Positions 35,458 to 43,640 of a stretch of DNA of 64,000 nucleotides are shown piece after piece. The DNA lies in contig NZ_JAIBLJ010000005.1 in the NCBI RefSeq assembly GCF_020179385.1, positions 62,001 through 126,000 of the forward strand, written 5' to 3'. The translations under genes and the position numbers were made by a program. The notes under the pieces are model-generated. The model was not told the DNA's origin, did no database searches, and saw only the letters and a list, made by a program, of their open reading frames with translations. Position 1 is the stretch's first letter; each line of letters begins with the position of its first letter. Source of the stretch: Alkalihalobacillus sp. YIM B00296 (lineage in GTDB: Bacteria; Bacillota; Bacilli; Bacillales; Fictibacillaceae).

Positions 35458-35843
35458 AGAAAACCGGAATCGCCCTGTTTCGCTGGAAGTCCGACGAGGA
35501 GGCTGTCACCGCCGCAGGAGGTCTGATGTGTCCAAGTGGCTGGGCAATGGAGCAAATTTCACTTCACTTCAAGAAAATATTATACTTCTTTTAATAAGTG
35601 GAACTGTTAAAGTTTATTGTTGATATATGCAAAATTCACTCCCTTTCCGCGGGCGATCCACAAGCCTTCTCACTTGCACAGGATTTGTTAGCTTCGACGT
35701 TCACCACAGGACGTGGTTAGTCGAAAATCCTTACATTGCAGGTCACTGCGGGGTCTCGCTTGGCTCGCTTTTCCCGCTGTAGCGTCGCAAATTTCGCTTC
35801 AGAAAATTCCATGAAAAATCAACATTACGATTTAAGCAAAGCC
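35457..35843 (+). mobile_element. Composite non-coding repeat element, copy 3 (modules A+B)
   Basis: Module A (about 35457-35545) has CTGGAAGTCCGACGAGGAGGCT, CGCCGCAGGAGGTCTG and CCAAGTGGCTGGGC, written here in short pieces. Module B (35604-35843) starts CTGTTAAAGTTTATTG and has the nested hairpin TTCGAC..CACCAC/GTGGT..GTCGAA. It ends in ATTTAAGCAAAGCC. The ends form imperfect terminal inverted repeats. There is no coding sequence. Confidence 0.72.
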
Positions 35844-35851
35844 TAATTAGT

Positions 35852-35897
35852 AAAAGGCTGCCCCATAAGTATTTGAAACTTATGGGCAGCCTTTTCA
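35852..35897. terminator. Very strong bidirectional terminator
   Basis: AAAAGGCTGCCCCATAAGT / ACTTATGGGCAGCCTTTT, almost perfect, with A/T runs on both sides. Confidence 0.85.
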
Positions 35898-35903
35898 TGT
35901 TCA

Positions 35904-36440
35904 TTAATACTCTTTTCTCAGCATGGTGTAAAGCACACAGTCATGGAAATGATCGTATATGTATTCTGCATCTCGCAGTACGCCTTCTTTTACAAATCCC
36001 AATCGCTCTGGGATTGCCCGGCTTTTTACATTCTTCATTCCGCATTGGATCTCGACGCGATTGAGGTGTAAAGTGTTGAATGCATGATCGACAAGTGCTC
36101 TAGTCGCTTTTGTCATGATGCCTTTCCCTTGATAATCTTCTGCCAGCCAATAACCAATGGATGTTTTTAAGTTGGCACGATCGATCTGATGATAACCGAT
36201 CATTCCGACAAGCTCCCCTTGGTACATGATTCCAACCTGGAAACCATTATCCTCAGCGAATTGTTTCAGCCACATGTCAATGACAGGTTCATAATCTTCT
36301 TCTTTCTTCATTCCATCTACCCACGGCAACCATTCTCTTAAGTAGTCTCGAGATCGATCGACGAGAGCAAATAATTCAGGAATATCCCTTTTTTCTAATA
36401 GTTTTAAAGATAGCTCTTCATCGATAGGATAAATAAACAT
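35904..36440 (-). CDS. GNAT acetyltransferase, RimJ/RimL (YdaF) type
   Basis: 178 residues from ATG 36440, chosen because GGGGGAG lies six bases upstream; a start at 36488 would add 16 residues. Acetyl-CoA motif YWLAEDYQGKGIMTKATRALVDHAF is at about residue 103, followed by NRVEIQCGMKNVKSRAIPERLGF. It resembles ribosomal-protein N-acetyltransferases of the RimL family; substrate unknown. Probably cotranscribed with the membrane-anchored protein upstream. Confidence 0.85.
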   Translation of the reverse strand: MFIYPIDEELSLKLLEKRDIPELFALVDRSRDYLREWLPWVDGMKKEEDYEPVIDMWLKQFAEDNGFQVGIMYQGELVGMIGYHQIDRANLKTSIGYWLAEDYQGKGIMTKATRALVDHAFNTLHLNRVEIQCGMKNVKSRAIPERLGFVKEGVLRDAEYIYDHFHDCVLYTMLRKEY

Positions 36441-36459
36441 CCATGGCTCCCCCTTGTCT

Positions 36460-36906
36460 TTATTTGTACGGATTGATTTTAACGTCAATGATATCCCATT
36501 CGCGGAAGCCGACTTTTTTCATCCTTATCACTAGGCTCCCATCATAGGATTCAATGACTTCCGAATCGTCATCCTTGTATTCATAGGCTTGGAATTGTGC
36601 AGTGACCTCATAAGCCTGGTCTATGTTCTCTGCAGAATTAATAACCATTCGTGTATTTTCAAGGTCATTCCTCTCCCCGAACTGGATGAATTCCTCCAAC
36701 TCGGACTTTTGGTCTCGAACAGATTCATCATTGACCTTACCCGTTTCTAGATCCTCTATAAAATTTTTGGCTGTTTCTTCTGGTGTAACGATCATATATG
36801 AGGTTAGTACAATAAGGATTATACCTGAGACGAATGCCCCTGCAAAAATCAGGATCAACTTCTTGTTAATTTCATCATCCCTGCTTTCTATGTATGTTCT
36901 TTTCAA
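36460..36906 (-). CDS. Hypothetical single-pass membrane protein, 148 aa
   Basis: Family not recognised. A short cytosolic N-terminus with KRTYIESRDDEINKK is followed by one TM helix (about residues 18-40, AGAFVSGIILIVLTSYMIV). An extracytoplasmic mixed domain comes next, starting TPEETAKNFIEDLETG and resembling NTF2-like or DUF4878-type exported domains. It precedes the GNAT gene by 19 bp. Confidence 0.65.
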   Translation of the reverse strand: MKRTYIESRDDEINKKLILIFAGAFVSGIILIVLTSYMIVTPEETAKNFIEDLETGKVNDESVRDQKSELEEFIQFGERNDLENTRMVINSAENIDQAYEVTAQFQAYEYKDDDSEVIESYDGSLVIRMKKVGFREWDIIDVKINPYK

Positions 36907-36963
36907 ATACTATCACAATTTAAAAGAAAAAGGGAATTACCGTGATGACAATTCCCTTAATGA

Positions 36964-37376
36964 TTATTCCTCTTTCCATTCACCGCCCCAGATGTTGAAC
37001 TTATTACCATCTGAATCGTAGCAATCAAATGCATGACCTGTCCAAACTTCACGGAATACACCAACCTTCACGCCATGCTCTTTCAACTTTTTATACAGGG
37101 TATGGGGTCTTTCACATTCAGAGTTGCTGCAAAAATTTGGGCATCATCTGAATTCTTGAGAGTCCGTTTTTTCCAAGTTGCTTTTGATGGCATTTCATCG
37201 GTTTCATATAAGAACATCCAACCGCCGTTCTCAACTCTCAACGCTGCAGTCTTCGCATCTGGCTGATAATCGTCACCGAAAACACAACCGAATAGATTGA
37301 CCCAAAAATTCACTGCTTTATCAAGCTCGGTTACGGGCAGGTGGATACATGGTATGCTTTCAATTTGATGTGTCAT
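36964..37376 (-). pseudogene. VOC (glyoxalase-like) protein with a frameshift
   Basis: 97 codons from 37376 (CIHLPVTELDKAVNFWVNLFG) stop at 37083. From about 37105 another frame continues the fold as PHTLYKKLKEHGVKVG and TGHAFDCYDSDGNKFNIWGG to a stop at 36964. One base too many or too few in the GACCCCATACCC stretch explains the break. Reconstructed length is about 137 residues, normal for a VOC protein. Confidence 0.8.
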
Positions 37377-37387
37377 CCTTAAACTCC

Positions 37388-37756
37388 TTATTTGTGTTCT
37401 TCACAGATCATCAGTACATTTCCATCTGGATCCTTGAAATTGAAAAAGGAAACGTCAGGATGTCTTTCAATCTCCCGGACTATCGTTCCTCCCTTTTCTT
37501 TTACAAAAGCATAAGCCCCATCGATATCATCAGTATGAAGCATAAGGTTGGCTTCAGTACCTGGTTTGTTGTTACGATCATCATCAAGTAGAAATCCGCC
37601 ATTCCCCAAATCGACAAAGTGGACAGGGCTCTTCGGGTCAATCAGTGATTTTTCTTTTCCAAGGAGTTCAGCATACCATTCAGCGGTCTTCTGTAAATCC
37701 TTTACATGAACGAAAGTTGATCCGACACGATTAATCGGGCTTTTTGTGATTTTCAT
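37388..37756 (-). CDS. VOC-family (glyoxalase/bleomycin resistance-like) protein
   Basis: This 122-residue protein is composed of two beta-alpha-beta-beta-beta modules: VGSTFVHVKDLQKTAEWYAELLG at residue 11 and the C-terminal FFNFKDPDGNVLMICEEH. Function unknown. The upstream gene encodes an ECF sigma factor (20-bp gap), and the downstream gene is the broken VOC paralogue, so the three form one transcript. Confidence 0.85.
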   Translation of the reverse strand: MKITKSPINRVGSTFVHVKDLQKTAEWYAELLGKEKSLIDPKSPVHFVDLGNGGFLLDDDRNNKPGTEANLMLHTDDIDGAYAFVKEKGGTIVREIERHPDVSFFNFKDPDGNVLMICEEHK

Positions 37757-37776
37757 TTTTCATAGCCTCCTAATGC

Positions 37777-38712
37777 TTATTCCCAGTTTACCGGGGGTTT
37801 CGATTTTTGTAGTCGAATGTCAAGCGCCTCTGCGATCGTCGTCAGCAATTCTTTGCAGAAGAAATAACTCTTATGGCGTACGATTTTACCCTGTGATACT
37901 TCTTGATATTGCACATCATGCAACTGCATACCATCTTCCGTTTCCACTTCCAAAATGATGACTTCTTTGCCCCATAGGTTTTCTCTGTAAGCCTTCTTTC
38001 CCATGATTCCTGCCCGCATGGAACCCTTTTCGACATCAGCTTTGGAAAATTCCTGGAACCCAGGGGAGACTTCCATATGGATCGTATCACTTGTCAGTCG
38101 AAGTATTTGCTCTACATCCCTCTTGTTGAATGCCTCCAGATAAGCATCGACAACTTCGGTATGGTCCTGGGATTTCTCACAGGTGGAATGCTTTTTTTCA
38201 AATGAATCAACCTTCTGAAGCGTTTTACGGGCACGGTGCACAATCCCATAGACCGCTCCTTCTGTCGAGTGAACCATATTCGCAATCTCTGTCGCTTTGA
38301 ATTGAAATACATCCATCAACAAGATTGCTGTAACTTGCTTTGGGGTAAGATGCTGCACTAATACCTCCAATGCTTCCCGAATATCGAATGCATTGATAGA
38401 TTGAGGATCCATTTCGAGATTCGGTCCTTCATCCTCTACCCTTACCTTTCTTTTACGGCATTCATCGATCCAGTGATTGGTTGCAATACGGAAGAGATAA
38501 GCCTTCATATTGAGCGGCTGCCATATTTGGGACAGCATGGCAAATGCCTTCAAGAGCGTTTCTTGAAAAAGATCTTCTCCTTCCCATGGAGAGCCGGTTA
38601 CATAGCGGCAATAGTTCCATAGATCTTGCTTGAAGGGTTCGATTTCTTTTTCAAATTGGTTATGTAGTGATCGGGTGTCTTTGACGATTGTGCACAGCGA
38701 TTCACTTATCAC
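37777..38712 (-). CDS. ECF-type sigma factor with NTF2/SnoaL-like C-terminal domain
   Basis: A 311-residue protein with GTG start behind GGAGGGTCAAAAA. Sigma-70 region 2 is at about residues 25-95 (WEGEDLFQETLLKAF, AYLFRIATNHWIDECRKRK) and region 4 at about 115-175 (LTPKQVTAILLMDVFQFKATEIA). A C-terminal domain of about 110 residues starts VVDAYLEAFNKRDVEQILRL, a SnoaL-type fold that replaces an anti-sigma factor in ECF41/SigJ-like groups. No anti-sigma gene is adjacent. It may control the VOC genes downstream. Confidence 0.85.
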   Translation of the reverse strand: MISESLCTIVKDTRSLHNQFEKEIEPFKQDLWNYCRYVTGSPWEGEDLFQETLLKAFAMLSQIWQPLNMKAYLFRIATNHWIDECRKRKVRVEDEGPNLEMDPQSINAFDIREALEVLVQHLTPKQVTAILLMDVFQFKATEIANMVHSTEGAVYGIVHRARKTLQKVDSFEKKHSTCEKSQDHTEVVDAYLEAFNKRDVEQILRLTSDTIHMEVSPGFQEFSKADVEKGSMRAGIMGKKAYRENLWGKEVIILEVETEDGMQLHDVQYQEVSQGKIVRHKSYFFCKELLTTIAEALDIRLQKSKPPVNWE

Positions 38713-38788
38713 TTTTTGACCCTCCTTCTTTCCTCGTTACCTATATAACGTAAAAAATCGAGAAAACCTTACGGGGTTTTTATCCTTT

Positions 38789-39337
38789 TTATTTTTCTAT
38801 TATTTCTTTCATCCAGGGTACTTCCGCAGCGGTTTGCAGTGTGATGGATGCGTCTGTACTCCAGAAGTTGGAGAGAGTTGTATTGGTATGATCGATGATC
38901 TGAACTGCTTTAAAATGATCGTTGTCCATGGTCGTATGAGCGTCCTTGATCAATGTGACATCATAATCAGCATCAAAAGCACCACGGCATGTGGAATCGA
39001 CACAGTAATCCGTCTGAGCCCCGCATATGAATAGATGCTCCGCTCCCAGCTCCTCGAGGACAGTTTTCAGGCTTGTGCTAGCGAACGAATTTGGTTTCGT
39101 TTTATAAATCACATGGTCTGTTTCCTGCGGCTTTTCCAATAAGGCATCTAACTGCCAACCAGTTTCCCCGCGTTTAAGTGGTCCAGCAGAATCTTCATGC
39201 TGTACATAGATTACAGGCACTCCGTTCAAACGTGCTTTGCGGATCAGTATAGAGATCCGGTTGATGATCGTTTCTTTTTCATATGCATGCACCATAACCG
39301 CTTGCTGCACATCAATGACAATCAATATTTCCTTCAT
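38789..39337 (-). CDS. Isochorismatase-family cysteine hydrolase
   Basis: 182 residues from ATG 39337 (GAGGAGGTATTTAAA upstream). Catalytic Asp in IVIDVQQAVM (D9), Lys region NSFASTSLKTVLEELGAEHLFICG and nucleophile Cys in GAQTDYCVDSTCRGAFD (about residue 113). It hydrolyses amides or vinyl ethers; relatives include nicotinamidase and biuret hydrolases. The substrate cannot be called. Confidence 0.88.
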   Translation of the reverse strand: MKEILIVIDVQQAVMVHAYEKETIINRISILIRKARLNGVPVIYVQHEDSAGPLKRGETGWQLDALLEKPQETDHVIYKTKPNSFASTSLKTVLEELGAEHLFICGAQTDYCVDSTCRGAFDADYDVTLIKDAHTTMDNDHFKAVQIIDHTNTTLSNFWSTDASITLQTAAEVPWMKEIIEK

Positions 39338-39707
39338 TTTAAATACCTCCTCATTAGTAAACAAATAAAGAAAACTCGGGCTTTGCCAAGCCTTGGCGAA
39401 GGCTGACCCTTAGCTGCACTTATACTTCGTTCGTAAACTTTTCTGCTACGTCAGTTAGCTACATCGCTGAAAAGTTATATTTTCTTAACGCACAAAAGGA
39501 ACCCTTGTTCGCCCCTTCATATAATTACATATTTCTCTAATTAAGTTGAAATTTCCTGCAACTTATTTTAAAGTCCTCCATCTATATTAGTAGGAGGTTC
39601 CTTTGAACTTCTATTTTGAAGTCAGGTTCCCCCTAACAATTATCCTACCTCCCCTTTGAATGGGCTGGCTCCTCTCGAGCCGGTCTATATTTTTCCACTA
39701 TAAATAA
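39338..39707. other. Long intergenic region with hairpin-forming element
   Basis: No gene is seen. A 120-bp unit at 39368-39490 has outer arms AAGAAAA / TTTTCTT. Inside are two hairpins: TTGCCAA..TTGGCGAA (39384-39403), and AACTTTTC/GAAAAGTT with GC/GC continuation (39436-39476). Further on, CTTCTATTTTGAAG and GGCTC..GAGCC short hairpins occur. The unit may be another miniature repeat. Confidence 0.4.
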
Positions 39708-39737
39708 GAGAGCCCCACTTGTGGAACCCTCTCATAC
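39708..39737 (-). terminator. Terminator
   Basis: AGAGGGTTCCAC / GTGGGGCTCTC stem with small mismatches, 3' of the minus-strand gene at 39741. Confidence 0.6.
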
Positions 39738-39740
39738 AAC

Positions 39741-39995
39741 TCAATTCACTTTGAGCGTTTTCTGGACACGTTTTTTCTTCACGATAAGTTGATAGGCTTT
39801 GCTTACTTTTTCCTCGACATAATCCAGTGAGACACATTTACTTGGATCTGCAAACATCCCTACTGCTCTCGATAAGTGATCCACTGCGGTCTTCAGATCT
39901 TTTTCATTCCTTGGTGTCTTGTTCAAGTGAATATCGTCCATCACATGAAATGCCATTGCTTGAATGTCACGTAAGCGCGCTTCTTCAGTTTTCAA
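39741..39995 (-). CDS. Hypothetical protein, 84 aa
   Basis: Family not recognised. An all-helical small protein with LRDIQAMAFHVMDDIHL, DLKTAVDHLSRAVGMFA and a basic C-terminus KKKRVQKTLKVN. The ATG at 39995 has GGAGGGAACGC upstream, a strong ribosome binding site, and a terminator follows. Confidence 0.6.
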   Translation of the reverse strand: MKTEEARLRDIQAMAFHVMDDIHLNKTPRNEKDLKTAVDHLSRAVGMFADPSKCVSLDYVEEKVSKAYQLIVKKKRVQKTLKVN

Positions 39996-40050
39996 TGCGT
40001 TCCCTCCTAGCCAGTACTTTTTGCATAATCTAATTTATGGGAAAAATGAA

Positions 40051-40179
40051 ATGAACATGAGTGATTTTTATAGGGAACCATGGAATATCACAAAGGATGG
40101 TACATGGGCATATGATACCAAAGAAAATTCGGAGGTGTTTGTCAAATGCAAATGTATCGACAACCGATGGAATCGATGA
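40051..40179 (+). CDS. Possible small protein, 42 aa
   Basis: ATG 40051 with a weak GGGAAAA upstream. The peptide begins MNMSDFYREPWNITKDGTW. It overlaps the start of the ferritin-like pseudogene by 34 bp, which suggests translational coupling if real. Family not recognised; it could be a remnant. Confidence 0.35.
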   Translation: MNMSDFYREPWNITKDGTWAYDTKENSEVFVKCKCIDNRWNR

Positions 40180-40556
40180 GTCTTATAGATGAAATACAAA
40201 TAGCGATCAATGGCGAATACAGTGCCATCCAATGTTATGAAAAATTAGCTAGGAATGCACCCGATAAGACAGAAAGAGAGCAAATCAATGAAATCAGGCA
40301 CTTCCAGATGTTTGGGCACATCTATACGACTCTGACAGCCGGCAGCCAGAGCCAGAAATAACAGAGGAATGTCCCTGATGATTACCGGAAAGGTCTCCGT
40401 GTATCTTTTGTAGATGAACAGGAAACAGCAGACTTTTAACAGGACATTGCTGACAAAGCCCGCTCACCTTACCTGAAAGAAGTATTCCGTCGAGCATCTG
40501 CAGACGAACAAAACCACGCTGTCTGGTTCCTCTCCTTCCCCATCTTACGCGGTTGA
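40146..40556 (+). pseudogene. Ferritin-like domain protein, multiply disrupted
   Basis: ATG 40146 behind CGGAGGTGTTTGTCAA gives MQMYRQPMESMSLIDEIQIA and INGEYSAIQCYEKLARNAPD, the first helix of a ferritin-like/rubrerythrin fold, then a stop at 40361. In other frames the sequence resumes as EITEECP, DDYRKGLRVSFVDEQETADF and DIADKARSPYLKEVFRRASA, then DEQNHAVWFL (the EXXH metal helix). Two frameshifts and an in-frame TAA are needed. Homologues such as Bacillus subtilis YhjR are spore-associated. Confidence 0.75.
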
Positions 40557-40561
40557 TCATC

Positions 40562-40624
40562 GGTGCCTGGCACCATCTCAAAACCGTTGGCGCTGTTGAG
40601 GTATTATTTGGTGCCTGGCACTGC
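40562..40624. repeat. GGTGCCTGGCACC-type paired inverted repeat, copy c
   Basis: GGTGCCTGGCACC at 40562-40574 and again at 40610-40622 region (GGTGCCTGGCACT), each itself palindromic, 48 bp apart. Same family as 22440 and 24054. Confidence 0.8.
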
Positions 40625-40695
40625 TGTATAGTTTATTGGTGCTGACGTATAATGAATTTATTGGACTATATTGTGAGTATTATAGGGGTGAGTCT

Positions 40696-41199
40696 ATGTT
40701 TGAACTACGGACTGAGCGGTTGAAGCTACGCCCTATCCGGAAAAGTGATCTTTCAAATTTAATGAAAATCTTTTCCGATCCAGTGGCGATGAAATATTAT
40801 CCTTCTACTAAATCCGAACGGGATGCAAAAGAATGGATTGCTTGGAATCATGATAACTACAATGCTTACAACGTCGGTTTATGGGCAGTGGAGTTGAAGG
40901 AAACCGGTGAATTTATCGGTCAATGCGGTATCGTCCCTCAGAAAATCGATGGGGAGGTAGTGATGGAAATCGGCTATTTGTTAGTAAGGGATCATTGGGG
41001 GAAAGGCTATGCTACAGAAGCAGCATATGCTTGCCTCAAATACGGCCTTGAAAAATGCAAGTATCCGAAGCTTGTTTCACTGATAGCGCCAGAAAATGCC
41101 CCATCTGCAGCTGTGGCCACCAGAATTGGTATGCAGAAGGAAACACGGATCACCAAGTGGGATCGCCAAATTGATGTGTATGCAATCAAGTCCATGTGA
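40696..41199 (+). CDS. GNAT acetyltransferase, RimJ/RimL type
   Basis: 167 residues from ATG 40696 (GGGGTGAGTCT upstream; a start at 40636 adds 20 residues without a ribosome binding site). N-terminal LRTERLKLRPIRKSDL is typical of this class. Acetyl-CoA loop RDHWGKGYATEAAYACLKYGL is at about residue 100, and ENAPSAAVATRIGMQKE comes at the end. Substrate unknown. Confidence 0.85.
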   Translation: MFELRTERLKLRPIRKSDLSNLMKIFSDPVAMKYYPSTKSERDAKEWIAWNHDNYNAYNVGLWAVELKETGEFIGQCGIVPQKIDGEVVMEIGYLLVRDHWGKGYATEAAYACLKYGLEKCKYPKLVSLIAPENAPSAAVATRIGMQKETRITKWDRQIDVYAIKSM

Positions 41200-41309
41200 T
41201 TTACCTATTGCTGATAAACCCTATATATCCCGTAAAACCTACCTTTCCTCTGGGATATTCAGAGGTTTCTCCATCTAAAAAACCACCCGGTATCGGATGG
41301 TAATCTAGT

Positions 41310-41699
41310 CTATCGTCTAAGCCAATCGCCACTCGCAACCACCTTTTTACATAAATCCGGGTTATGATCGACAGTGTAAATGATCACTTCGACTGGCCCC
41401 CCTTCAATCATGGCTAAGCAATTTTTACGTTCGTACAGGTTGTCAGCTCCAGGTCCTATATATCCCTCAAGTTCATCCAGCTTTGGGAGATCTTTAGCCT
41501 TCACCTCATAAATCTCTCCGTAAACTTTACCGGAATCCGATAAAGTTATTGCTGGATACCCGAATCCAGTATCAAATAGTGTCCCCTGGATCCAGGCATT
41601 ACTGGAAATGCATTTCGCATTCCCCAACACATGGGCATTACATTCATTCTTACGGAGTGTTCCGTAAACAAACACCAAATGCAGCATCTCGTTCTTCAC
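41310..41699 (-). CDS. Gamma-glutamylcyclotransferase-like (AIG2/YtfP fold) protein
   Basis: This 129-residue protein has the family N-terminal motif VFVYGTLRKNECNAHVLG and the segment EIYEVKAKDLPKLDELEGY with the catalytic-type glutamate. GTG start at 41699 behind GAGGTAAAAGTA. It is translated just after a 50-aa basic protein (12-bp gap). Activity on gamma-glutamyl amines is possible but unproven. Confidence 0.85.
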   Translation of the reverse strand: MKNEMLHLVFVYGTLRKNECNAHVLGNAKCISSNAWIQGTLFDTGFGYPAITLSDSGKVYGEIYEVKAKDLPKLDELEGYIGPGADNLYERKNCLAMIEGGPVEVIIYTVDHNPDLCKKVVASGDWLRR

Positions 41700-41710
41700 T
41701 ACTTTTACCT

Positions 41711-41863
41711 CTATTTTCTACGGGTGCTTTTTCTTTGTTTCGCATCCCGAAAATATTTTTCATATGTTTTTCTGTGAAAAGCTTCAATTTCTTTATCAGT
41801 CATGGCACGAATCACTTCTTGGTCATGGTCCGGTCTTGGTGTTCCAGAATTCTTCTTTCTCAC
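41711..41863 (-). CDS. Small basic protein, 50 aa
   Basis: GTG start at 41863 behind a textbook AAGGAGGAATTATA. The product runs RKKNSGTPRPDHDQEVIRAM and then TDKEIEAFHRKTYEKYFRDA, and ends in a lysine/arginine tail. It is predicted helical with no membrane segment. The stop lies 12 bp before the next start, indicating an operon with the cyclotransferase-like gene. Family not recognised. Confidence 0.65.
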   Translation of the reverse strand: MRKKNSGTPRPDHDQEVIRAMTDKEIEAFHRKTYEKYFRDAKQRKSTRRK

Positions 41864-42487
41864 TATAATTCCTCCTTAAAGATGGATTCCCTTTAAATGG
41901 AATGTTCCGATGACCCTCTTCAGTTCCGTTACCTTATCCCCTTTTCGGATGGATTGACTATCATTTCAAGGCTGGAAACTCATCCAAGCTTCCCTAAGCT
42001 TTATGAAATTTGCTGCAATTATAGATGGGTATGGAAAGGATGTCAACAATCCTGAAAATCATTTTACATAATTAGGACTGAAGGTATGCCGAACAAAATA
42101 GTATAGCGTTCCGAGGGATAAGATGAATATCAAATTAAAGGTACCCTTTATTGCAATTGCAGTATTTTTCGTTATTCTATTTATTAAATGCCCGATAGCC
42201 GAGGATTATTCGCAATAGCTATCTGACAATAACATCCTGACCTGTGATTCATAGAAATGCACTACGTTATCTGTAAAAAACAAGTTCATCAGGATTTGTC
42301 CGGACAAACATGGACCAAGTAGAGGAAGCATGTACCTCGATACATACAGGATGGTTGTTCTTCATGAGAGCAGAGACCTACATCCATGAAAAAGACCGCA
42401 CCATCAAAGTGGCCGGCCTCTTGTACTTCATCATTCCATATGAAAATAATTTGGATAATGGAAGTATCCATCTATTCAGTTTTTGGA
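41864..42487. other. Long intergenic region, mostly unexplained
   Basis: Apart from the possible 31-aa peptide at 42123 nothing convincing is seen. Open frames on both strands between 42250 and 42480 have no ribosome binding site and no recognisable motif. The area may hold decayed coding sequence. Confidence 0.35.
42123..42218 (+). CDS. Possible small membrane peptide, 31 aa
   Basis: ATG behind CCGAGGGATAAG. The peptide is MNIKLKVPFIAIAVFFVIL plus a short charged tail ending EDYSQ, one hydrophobic helix. It could be a genuine small membrane protein or the leftover N-terminus of a larger gene. Confidence 0.35.
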   Translation: MNIKLKVPFIAIAVFFVILFIKCPIAEDYSQ

Positions 42488-42748
42488 TCAATACCTCTTA
42501 TGTAATTCGATTGGGCGCTGGAGGGCGTCCATATCTTCTTCAACATTCAACATTTTTTCTTGGAACAGTTTTTTCGCATCGCATACCCCTTGGTTATACA
42601 CATAAGGGCCGACTTCTTTCAAAATAAAGTCCAGCATGAGTCCAGCAGCAAGGTCTCCAATTTCTTCTCCACGTTCATCGATGAAATATCCCTGTATGTT
42701 CTTGACCAATTGATCGCGCTCTTCCTTTGGTATTTTAAGACCTATCAT
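42488..42748 (-). CDS. DUF2164-family protein
   Basis: This 86-residue small protein has LKIPKEERDQLVKNIQGYF, then GEEIGDLAAGLMLDFILKEVGP and YNQGVCDAKKLFQEKM, characteristic of DUF2164. Function unknown. Its ATG overlaps the sirtuin stop codon by 4 bp, so it is translationally coupled to it. Confidence 0.8.
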   Translation of the reverse strand: MIGLKIPKEERDQLVKNIQGYFIDERGEEIGDLAAGLMLDFILKEVGPYVYNQGVCDAKKLFQEKMLNVEEDMDALQRPIELHKRY

Positions 42749-43479
42749 GAAAGTTCCCCTCCTTTCATTTTCTTATCGATCGCTTCGAGAACGTCCCCAG
42801 CTTTTCCTTCGAGCTTCATATCGAATTGATCATGCAAGAGTGTTGCCTCATTATTGATGATCACTTTTTTTCCATCTGTTAAAAAAGGCAATTCGTTCGC
42901 GGGGGAAACTTGAAGGCTCGAGCCGATGACAATCAATAGATCTGATTCCTCGATCAATCGGATGGCCTTTCCCCATACCTCTTGCGGCAGCATTTCACCG
43001 AACAGGACAATATCAGGCCGTAAATGCCCTTGACATTCTGAACATGATTCCTGATTTAAAAAAGCTTCTTCATCAGCAGTATGCCCACAGGTTGAGCAAA
43101 AGATCGACCGTAAGGAACCGTGAAGTTCATGAACCGTTTTGCTTCCCGCTTGCTGGTGAAATCCATCCACATTTTGCGTAATGATCCCGTTTATAAGTCC
43201 TTTTTCCTCCCATTCGGCTAAAAGCTTATGACCATTATGGGGTTGACAGGTTTTCAAATCTGCCAATCTTAAACTGTAAAAGCCATGGAACAACTCATAT
43301 TCGTTTTCAAGTGCTTCTACTGTAGAAACTGTCATCGGGTCGATTTTCTTCCACCAGCCTTCTCTGGATCGGAAATCCGGTATACCGCTTTCCGTCGACA
43401 TGCCGGCTCCAGTAAGAATGACTGTCCGATGAGCATTTTTCAGCCAATCCGCAACAAGTTCAATCTTATGTAATTCCAT
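42745..43479 (-). CDS. cobB: NAD-dependent protein deacylase, sirtuin (CobB/SrtN)
   Basis: This 244-residue class III deacetylase has the NAD-binding GAGMSTESGIPDFRSREGWW (about residue 24), TQNVDGFHQQAG with catalytic HELHG following, and a four-Cys zinc module CSTCGHTADEEAF / SCSECQGHLRPDIVLFGE. It removes acyl groups from protein lysines using NAD, e.g. on acetyl-CoA synthetase. It forms a two-gene unit with DUF2164. Confidence 0.95.
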   Translation of the reverse strand: MELHKIELVADWLKNAHRTVILTGAGMSTESGIPDFRSREGWWKKIDPMTVSTVEALENEYELFHGFYSLRLADLKTCQPHNGHKLLAEWEEKGLINGIITQNVDGFHQQAGSKTVHELHGSLRSIFCSTCGHTADEEAFLNQESCSECQGHLRPDIVLFGEMLPQEVWGKAIRLIEESDLLIVIGSSLQVSPANELPFLTDGKKVIINNEATLLHDQFDMKLEGKAGDVLEAIDKKMKGGELS

Positions 43480-43597
43480 GAACAGGCCCTCCCATCTTCA
43501 TTGGAAATAGTTTTATTATACTTTTCAATGGTTAAGATGAAAAGGGCGACCGTTATGGTCAACCCTTGACTTCTAGTAAATTTGAAAATACAACTGA

Positions 43598-43630
43598 ACA
43601 GATGGCGGCAAAGAGCCATCCATCTGTTTT
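43598..43630. terminator. Hairpin after the YjcZ-like gene
   Basis: ACAGATGG / CCATCTGT, 8-bp perfect stem with a 14-nt loop. The plus side is followed by TTTTGT. Confidence 0.5.
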
Positions 43631-43640
43631 GTATTACAAA

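Noticed and set aside
42310-42627. Plus-strand open frame between two small genes
   Set aside because: No ribosome binding site, it overlaps the DUF2164 gene on the other strand, and no recognisable motif.
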